The notes beneath the pieces are model-generated. The model was not told the origin of the DNA. It searched no databases and was given only the letters and a program-made list of their open reading frames with translations. Positions 56,540 through 64,000 of a stretch of 64,000 nt of DNA are shown piece after piece; position 1 is the first letter of the stretch; each line of letters starts with the position of its first letter. The stretch lies in contig CM072336.1 in the NCBI GenBank assembly GCA_036874045.1, positions 17,727,001-17,791,000 on the forward strand. Direction: 5' to 3'. Origin of the DNA: Cymodocea nodosa (Eukaryota > Streptophyta > Magnoliopsida > Alismatales > Cymodoceaceae). A program made the translations under genes and the position numbers.

Positions 56540-59142
56540 TCACAAGCCTCTTTGTCTTCGAAAAATATCAATCAGAGTATCTAAAATTTTCTTTGCAATA
56601 TCCATACTAACTCTGTTTATCTGATCAAGTAATGCTTGATCTAAATCATTTTGAGAAACTTGTGATGGTTGCTGTAAAAATTCAGTATGTATGTCTGTAT
56701 CTATACCTGTATGTATTTCTCTATGTATACCTTGTTGTATATCTGTATGTATATCTTGTTGTATATCTGTATGTTGCTATGATTCTGTAAATTTTGTGGA
56801 TTGTTGCTGTGTTTGCCGATCCTCTTGTTGTTGTTGTTTGAGGATAGGTGTATCTGTCGCTTGGTATTTTTGGAGTTCCTTTGCAGAGAAAGATCGTGAC
56901 TTTAATCTTTTCTATGACCAAGGTGTAATATCTGTTTGACTTGCCACAATTCTCAAAATTGTATCACCATAAAATAATTTACTCTGCAAATGTAAGATAT
57001 GAGAAACAAAAATATCATACCAATTCACCTGTATATGGTTAATTAATGCATATGTAGCATAAAGACAACATCTGCCAACTTCTGCCCCATGACCAAACCT
57101 TTGAAACAATGTAGCATGCAATATTTTTGCAATAAAACGTGCTTGGCCATTTAAGTCATTTAGTAATGTCAATGGTTTGTTGGCAGTTGGATCTTTGGCT
57201 AAATTTGTAATGTCCCATCCCAATCGATAAACCTGTTTTCTTTCTGATAATTTAACTCCTTCATTTTTCAAGCCAAGTACCTGATGAAGTAAATCTGGAG
57301 TTAAATATATGTCATTTTCTTGTATATTAGAAACAGGAATACCTTCTTCCACTATTAAGTTTGAGTAAAAACAACTAAGAAGTTCGGGTATTGCAAGATG
57401 GCTTGGTTGTTGTGGAAGTAGAGTCAACAAGCCTTGAAATTCAAACAGTTCACATATGTGTGCCATCCCTTCAAACTTAACTAGTCTTAAATATAAAACT
57501 GTAAAAGTTTTATATGTCTGAAATTTGTCATAACAGGAATTATTTCTAAACCATAATAGTGTATTTGCATCTAAACTCTGTTCAGGATTAGGTATTTTCC
57601 TGTCATGATGTTCTGATATGGGACTTGTTTCAATATTATCAGCATCATCTATATTGTTAGATCTTTCAAAACTGGTGGAATTTCTATCAAAACTAGTATA
57701 AATGTCTGAAATATTTGTTATTATCGTATCAATAATCTACTGAATTTCTTCTATTTGTTCTTCTGGAAACATTTCAATACCAACGGTCTCTGTAACAATC
57801 TATATATCAGCAACCTGTATATCTATATGTGATCTATATAACTATCTCTGTATGAAAGAATGTTCTATATCTGTTTGTGGAATAGAATCATCTTGTATTT
57901 CTGAAATTTGTATATGTGAGACATTGGTAGTATCATATTCTATTTGTAACTGTGTATGTTGTTGATTATATACATTTATCAACAAGTATACGATATATTG
58001 TAACAGACATAACCATACATATAAAGTGTAGTATAAGCAACTGTACCAAAATTCAAAAGTCTCTGTTTGAGATACAGTAAGAGGAAGAATATCTGTACAT
58101 TCCTCTTTAGATGAAATATCTTCAAAATTCATAGATTCAATGTCTATGTCATCAATAATATCATCAAATTTGATATCATCTGTATATATATCATCAAAAT
58201 TTCCTACATTCTCACTTTCCGTAGGAAAAGAATGTGTGCTTGCAGCATTGTGTGAAAAACTATCCATTGTATTAAAAGATACATTATGCACTAATGTGAC
58301 ACAATACCTTAGAGTATATGCTTGTAAGCCAATATTTGTCACATCTGTTGGGATTCCTGAAAAAAAGTCTGTCCAGCTTCTGCAATGGAGCATAGTTTTC
58401 CATTTTTCACTGATTCTTTTTTTTGCTGCAATATTCCTTGTACACTTGCAGTTAGTCCAAAATATTCAATTGTCTTTTTCTTTGTCCGACTATATGTCTA
58501 TAGTGTTTCAAGTTGTTCAGGAGGTTCTAAAATTATCTTAATTTCTCCTGTTAAAGGCACTTGTTGTCTTGATGGTCCTTCACCATGATGCCTAGGTGGT
58601 AATAATGGAATATAGAGTTTTAAGCTCTCCACCTCTGCCATTTTGAGTTGATAAACTCTTTGTCCTTCACTTCGAATGCCCATTTTGCTAATGGCAGTTT
58701 TCTATTCATCGATATACTATTTAATATCATCTAAAATAGTTGGGGGAAAATAATGTTGGGAATACAAGGATTGTAATTCCCTGTTTGCATTTTCGATCAT
58801 TGGTCCCCACTTCTTTCCATAATAAGTGATAGACGGTACCGATGTCTTTGGTACATGTCTAGAACTTACAATCGTAGGGTTAGGTTGTAAATTTCTTTTT
58901 CATAAATGCAATGCGAAAAGTTCAGTCTGTTTTAGTCTAAACTGTGTTTCAGCATAATTTTGAATAAATTTCCAATAGAAATTTTTCTCATCTTGAACAG
59001 CTTTTCTTATTTCATGTAGTATTTCATTTGAAAAACTGTACCTTGAATAGATGTTGTTGATTTCATTCTGCATTTTCTAAAGTTCCAACTATCTTTTCTG
59101 CACTTTGGTCATTCTACCACGTCCTCTTCCACATCCTAACAT
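56540..59142 (-). pseudogene. Large aORF of C5, best-preserved copia copy
   Basis: About 2600 bp from ATG 59142 (MLGCGRGRGRMTKV) to TGA 56540. Parts in order: GRGRGR start; helical segment DEKNFYWKFIQNYAETQFRL; LKLYIPLLPPRHHGEGPSRQ (58640-58570); 183 open codons 58393-57842 with an acidic patch (DDIKFDDIIDDIDIESMNFE); 184 open codons 57466-56912 holding the plant-transposon-type domain (AHICELFEFQGLLTLLPQ, IPELLSCFYSNLIVEEG, LLHQVLGLKNEGVKL, LLNDLNGQARFIAKIL, YATYALINHIQVNW, QSKLFYGDTILRIV); Gln-rich stretch; TDIQQDIHTDIQQGIH repeats; final helix DIAKKILDTLIDIFRRQ. Stops and frame changes separate the parts. No function can be assigned. Homologous domain in G1 at 17650-18412. Confidence 0.78.
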
Positions 59143-61155
59143 TGTTGATTATTCTTCGCTTTGCACTGTAGAACTTAGTGGAAGGAAAGATTTTGAAGCT
59201 AGGGTTTTACCAAGGTAGAAACACGAAAGGTTGTTAGTAAAACATTCATAACTCTTCGAGTTTATTAATGGATAAATGGATTCAATCATTGAAATCATAA
59301 ATATAAGATCCGTTACCGATAAATAACTCGAGTGCTTGCAATAACTGTACAAGTTTTACAACCAACAATTGCAGAATACTTAGCGTAACTATTCATATAA
59401 AGAAAATAACTTTAGGCTAAGTGAAAAAGTGAGAAAACTCGAAGACTTATGATAACTGTTCGAGTTTCTTGAAGGAATAGGTGTGAAAAGTCGAAGAGTT
59501 AAACATAACTGTTCGAGTTTCAACTGAGACATTATAAAGTAGTGAAATTCAACACGTGCACAATTTGAAGTTAAGGTGTTCAGAAAGTTTCGGAGACTTA
59601 TAAACCTAACTATCCGATGCTCAAGTGCATTTCGGAGAGTTACAGATAACCTTCCGAAAGATAACTTAAGTCAATCGTCCAGATCACGACACATGTATTT
59701 AAGCAGTTTTATAATAAAGAGATGTTTCAGACAGTTACAAATCTAACTTTCTAATGCCCGACGCATTTCAGAGAGTTACAGATAACTTACCGAAAATCCA
59801 CTTAAGTCATGCATTATGATTTCGACACGTGTACTTCAGGAAATAATAAAATAGTCTATTGAACGTTTTAAAACACAACTGTCTAATACTTGTAATATAA
59901 CTTGTCGAAACAATAGAAAATTCAGATACTTAAGAATTAAAATACCTACAAGTCACCAATAGTTTAGAAATGTACTTAATTAAAGTGTATTTCCTGAAAT
60001 TATGCAGATTCTTTCATGAAAACATATAATAGTTCAAAGTTATGAATTATTATACGAGAAATTACTCCCCCCACATAAATGTAGTGTAAAGAATCTATGG
60101 TGTACTTAATCTAGGTTGCCAAGCCCTAAGTAGAGTTGGCTTAAAAAGGTCAAATAGCTTACTTAAAGAGGATGTTAAGCCTTAAATAGATTTGAGTCTC
60201 TCCTTTTCTTTTCTTTTTTTAATTTGAATGAAATACAGAAATAAGTAGTAGAGTTAACAATTTAGACTTTCTGGCTTTTATCTTATTCAGTTTACAAAAT
60301 ATAATTCATAGAGATATACCTACAGAAACTTAAAAGATTTCAATAATGAGTACACAACTTAAGACAAATAAATATCGTACATTATGTGTAAAGAGTAGAT
60401 AATAACAAAAATAACAAGGATTATATGCATAGATTATGTCAGGATTGTTATAACACCTTGAAAGATAAATTAAGCTTGAGTGCATTGCCCCCTTTTTTCT
60501 TTTTATTATATTCATATATATATATTTTATGTATTACCTCCCACAATATCATCTTTTTACATGATCATAATCCCTTGCTTAGGGGAAAGATAACTAGTTA
60601 CTCAATGACAAGTGAGAATAGGTAATTTTTCTTTTTTGAAATATAATCTGAATTACTTGCAAAATGAGTTTTCAATCAACACATCCCAAACTAGTTGGTT
60701 TAAGTAACTAGGGTTTAAGATCCCCCAACGAACTTAATTACTCAAGTAATTACAGACAAAAAATAAACAAAAATAAAACAAGACAGTAAATTAAATTAGA
60801 GGCAACCGCAAGACTTAATTTTTCTAACAGAATGTTTATAACTTTCCTTTAATAAAAAGTACATACTTTCTATGTATTTTCCTATTAAAATCTCTATAAT
60901 AGCATATACATAAGTAACAAAAATATAGTTGGCACTCACATTGAATCAATTTAACTTTTCCTTAAGTAATCTTTTCTGAATTTTTCTTAAATAAATTGAC
61001 TTCAATAAAAATCAAAATTTCATAAATTTTTAACTACTAGAAAACTATAATTCGAAAATAGATATGTTGTTTTGTTTTTTTTTGTTTTTTAATAATAAAG
61101 ATATTAAATTCTAAAACTACCTTATAACAAACCAAAATACAATGAACAAGACCAT
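59143..61155 (-). other. Noncoding spacer of C5 between RNase H and aORF
   Basis: No gene. 59240-59920 is a palindrome field (GTTCGAGTTT, CGGAGAGTTACAGATAAC followed by CTTCCGA, among others). ATTACTCCCCCCACATAAAT near 60062 is a purine tract on the minus strand. 60660-60750 (GAGTTTTCAATCAACACATC) looks like a diverged form of the block shared by E1, G1 and G2. Confidence 0.7.
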
Positions 61156-62790
61156 TTAAATATTAGATAGCCTACAGATACCAAGTTCTAATTGTAATTT
61201 TGAGAATATATTTTCATCTAAGGGTTTTGTAAATAGATCTGCTAATTGTTCTGTGGTAGGAACAAAATTTAATACTATTTTTCCTTTTATAACATTATCC
61301 CTTAGAAAATGATGTCGAACTTCTATATGTTTTGCTCGTGAATGTAAGATAGGATTTTTAGATAAACTAATTGCAAAACTGCTATCATAGAAAATCTTAG
61401 TTGGTTCATAGTCTAAATAAAAATCTTTAAAGGTTTGTCTAATCCATAGGATTTGAGCACAACAAAGTGCAACAGCTATATATTTAGCTTCAGTTGTAGA
61501 TAATGCTACACAATTTTGCTTTTTGCTAAACTCCGACACTAAAGAATTACCTAACAATTGACATGTGCCACTGGTGCTTTTTCTTTCAAACTTACATCTT
61601 GCGAAATCAGCATCACTATAACCTACTAAGTTTAAAGAAATGTGTTTAAAGTAAAACAATCCAAAATTGATGGTTCCTAATAGATATTTAAAAATTCGTT
61701 TAATAGCAAGTAGGTGTGATTCCTTAGGATTAGATTGATATCTAGCACAAGTACACACACTAAACATAATATCTGGTCGGCTAGCTGTTAAGTAGAGTAA
61801 TGAACCAATCATACTTCTATATTGTTTTACATCTACAGTTTTTCTAGAGTCATCTTTATCCAACTAGGTGATAGTACTCATTGGTGTATTCTTTGTTTAA
61901 GTGTTGTCTAAACCAAACCTCTTTAATAAATCTTGAGTATATTTTTCTTATGAAATAAAAGTACCCCAATCTAATTGCTTAATTTGTAAGCCTAGGAAAA
62001 ATGATAGTTCACCCATCATACTCATTTCAAATTGATTAGTCATGTCTTTCGAAAAGGACTAACCTAATTTATCATTTGTTGCTCCAAATATGATGTCATC
62101 TACATAGATTTGAATTACTAATATATCTTTTTCGATCTTCTTGATAAAAAGAGTGTGATCTGCCTTTCCCATAAAATACCCTTTTTCCATAAGAAATTTA
62201 GATAATCTTTCATACCAAGACCTAGGAGCTTGTTTAAGGCCATATAGTGCCTTCTTAAGCTTGTAAACATACTCAGGATGTTTTGAATCTTCAAAACTTG
62301 GAGGTTGTTTTACATACACTTCTTCTTTTATATATCCATTTAAAAAAGTAGTCTTAACATCCATTTGATATAATTTGAAATCCATATAACAAGCATATGC
62401 TAACAAAATTCGTATTGATTCTAGTTTAGCAACAGGAGCAAATGTTTCATCATACTCAATTCCTTCCTCTTGCTTATAACCTTGAGCAACTAATCTATCT
62501 TTATTTTTAACTATATGTCCATCTTGATCTACTTTGTATCTAAATACCCACCTTGTTCCTATTATTCAGGTGGTGGAACTAGATCCCATACCTCATTTCT
62601 TATAAATTGATTTAGCTCATCTTGCATAGCTAAATACCAAAATTCATCTTCTAAGGCATCTTCAATTTTCTTAGGTTCTAGTAAAGAAACAAATCAATAA
62701 GCACCACAGATGTTGACTACTGATGACTGAGTCCTAACTCCTTGTTTAGGATCACCTATTATCTAATCAATAGGATAAGATGAAGCATAA
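61156..62790 (-). pseudogene. Copia RT and RNase H of C5
   Basis: Reading left: EDEFWYLAMQDELNQFIRNE, a damaged stretch around 62580-62400, then [38 protein letters not shown] and the catalytic [13 protein letters not shown] (near 62085), MGELSFFLGLQIKQ, IGSLLYLTASRPDIMFSVCT, RNase H with SDADFARCKFERKSTSG and SKKQNCVALSTTEAKY, the RHHFLRDNVIKGKIVLNF segment, TKPLDENIFSKLQLELGIC to a stop at 61156. Breaks: stops near 62058, 61950, 61912 and 61868, and frame changes near 62500. SIRE/Sirevirus type; it polymerises cDNA in intact relatives. Confidence 0.92.
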
Positions 62791-64000
62791 CGTCAATTTC
62801 TATGTTGTTCCACATTTTCTATAGGTATGACATTATTTTCTTCTAAATTTTCATCATTCAAACTTAGATTTCTTATTCCGTCAGATAATCTATCAATTTC
62901 TCTGTCAACATCATTTGGTACTATTTTTGGGAGAATTTTTGAATCAAAGTTTTCAGCATGTCTTAAATCCAAATGAGAATTTTCATGAAATTTCACATGC
63001 AGGGTTTCCTCAATAGTTTTTGTTGATTTATTATAAACTCTATATGCTTTACTTCTAATGGAATAACCAACAAAAATCCCTTCATCTGATTTGGCTTTAA
63101 ATTTGTCTCTTCTTTCCTTAGTGTTTAAAATAAAACACTTACAGCCAAAGGGTTTTAAATAACTTATTTTGGGAACCCTATTATACCATATCTCATAAGG
63201 AGTTTTATCTAAAATTAGTCTTAGATGTACTCTATTTATAACATAGCATGCTGTATGAACTGCTTCTACCTAGAGAAATAGAGGTAACTTATTCTCATTT
63301 AACATGGTTCTACACATTTCCTAAAGTGATCTGTTTTTATGTTCTACTATCCCATTTTGTGAAGAAGCTCTTGGAAATGAGTACCTATGATCAAATTCTG
63401 TACCATGATCACTCCTAAGTTTTTGAATTTTAACATTTTGCTCATTCTAAACTTTATTACAGAATATCTTAAATATTTCAAAAACTTCAGTTTTATTAGT
63501 TAGAAAATAGACCCAAGTAAATCTAGAAGAGTCATCAACTAGTACAAAAGCATAATGTTTACCTCCTAGACTGGTTGTTCTAGTAGGTCTAAATAAATCC
63601 ATATGCACTAGTTCTAATACTCTTTTGCTTGTTATTTCATTTAAGCTTTTAAAAGATGTTTTATGTAATTTACCTAGTTGACATGCATCACACATAAACT
63701 CTTCCGAGTACTTAATACTAGGTAAACCTCTAATTAGATTCTTTTTAGACAACTTTTGTAATAATTTTAAGTTTGAGTGTCCTAGCCTTCTATGCCATAA
63801 AATGACTTCATCTAATTTTGCAATTAAGCAAGCATTGTCTTTAATAATATTAGAAGGCAAATTTAGAATACAAACAGATCCTTTCTTGTATGCAGCGAAT
63901 AAAATTTCGTTTGTAGACATGTCCATAATTTTACAAGAATCTTTTTCAAAAATTACTCTGTAAATCTTCATTAAAATAGGAACACTCAATAAATTAAAAC
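62791..64000 (-). pseudogene. Copia protease-integrase linker and integrase of C5, cut by window edge
   Basis: From the right edge: VIFEKDSCKIMDMSTNEIL, integrase finger WHRRLGHSNLKLL with CDACQLGKLHKTSFK, core HMDLFRPTRTTSLGGKHY, VLVDDSSRFTWVYF, LRSDHGTEFDH, SQNGIVEHKN, EIWYNRVPKISYLKPFGC, then the acidic linker (LSDGIRNLSLNDENLEENNV). Open for 180 codons 63989-63447, then broken by stops near 63445, 63275 and 63325 and by a small deletion between the SDHG region and the next segment. Gag and the 5' LTR lie beyond the window. Confidence 0.9.

Noticed and set aside
57842..58393. Envelope glycoprotein in the copia aORF
   Set aside because: The position is envelope-like, but I see no signal peptide or convincing transmembrane anchor; the one hydrophobic stretch (about 58020-57960) has weak boundaries and lies in a decayed frame.
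3774..59920. Dispersed short palindromes as a CRISPR-like or bacterial repeat array
   Set aside because: Spacing is irregular, arms vary, and they lie in LTRs and spacers of plant retroelements; there are no cas genes.

Overview
The window is plant nuclear DNA, AT-rich, and made almost entirely of nested LTR retrotransposons. The grounds are pol genes of the plant Ty1/copia (Sirevirus- and Tork-like) and Ty3/gypsy (Athila-like) lineages, primer-binding sites matching plant initiator-tRNA-Met and tRNA-Asp, and five-base target duplications. I found no host gene outside an element and no bacterial, organellar, rRNA or tRNA gene. The species cannot be named from the sequence.

Layout, left to right ('-' means the element reads right to left). 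E1 (1-3773, -) is a copia remnant with gag C-terminus and protease fused by deletion to RNase H, then noncoding DNA and the start of an additional ORF (aORF). S1 (3774-5083, +) is a solo LTR. 5084-6650 is unresolved noncoding DNA. C1 (6651-30275, -) is a Sirevirus-like copia whose integrase gene was split by G1 (8799-25851, +), a 17-kb Athila-like gypsy with two 2065-bp LTRs. C2 (30276-32058, -) is the 5' end of another copia, abutting an RT fragment of gypsy G3 (32059-33217, -). C3 (33218-35143, -) is a copia 3' end. G2 (35144-42376, -) is the 3' half of a second copy of the G1 family. C4 (42377-48064 and 53340-55027, -) is a pol-less copia with gag and aORF, interrupted by solo LTR S2 (45711-46930, +) and by the Tork-like copia T1 (48065-53339, -). 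C5 (55028 to the right edge, -) is a copia with integrase, RT, RNase H and a large aORF.

The most unusual item is the G1/G2 family. In G1 the order is LTR, tRNA-Asp PBS, nucleocapsid zinc knuckle, protease, RT, RNase H, integrase, aORF, then a separate capsid gag ORF, then an F-box gene, PPT and LTR. Gag is thus split, with the capsid part about 8 kb downstream of the zinc knuckle, and the element carries a captured F-box protein. G2 repeats the aORF-side spacer, capsid gag, F-box, PPT and LTR order and keeps an uninterrupted 378-codon F-box frame. Each downstream ORF is preceded by short imperfect palindromes built on a GTTA...TAAC core, and the capsid ORF also has a TATA box conserved in both copies. 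The same core, with different arms, recurs in the LTRs and spacers of the copia elements.

Most coding regions are decayed. In G1 the damage is mainly in-frame nonsense codons (TAG, TAA, TGA) at positions where Gln or Trp is expected, with few frameshifts. This fits cytosine deamination of methylated elements.
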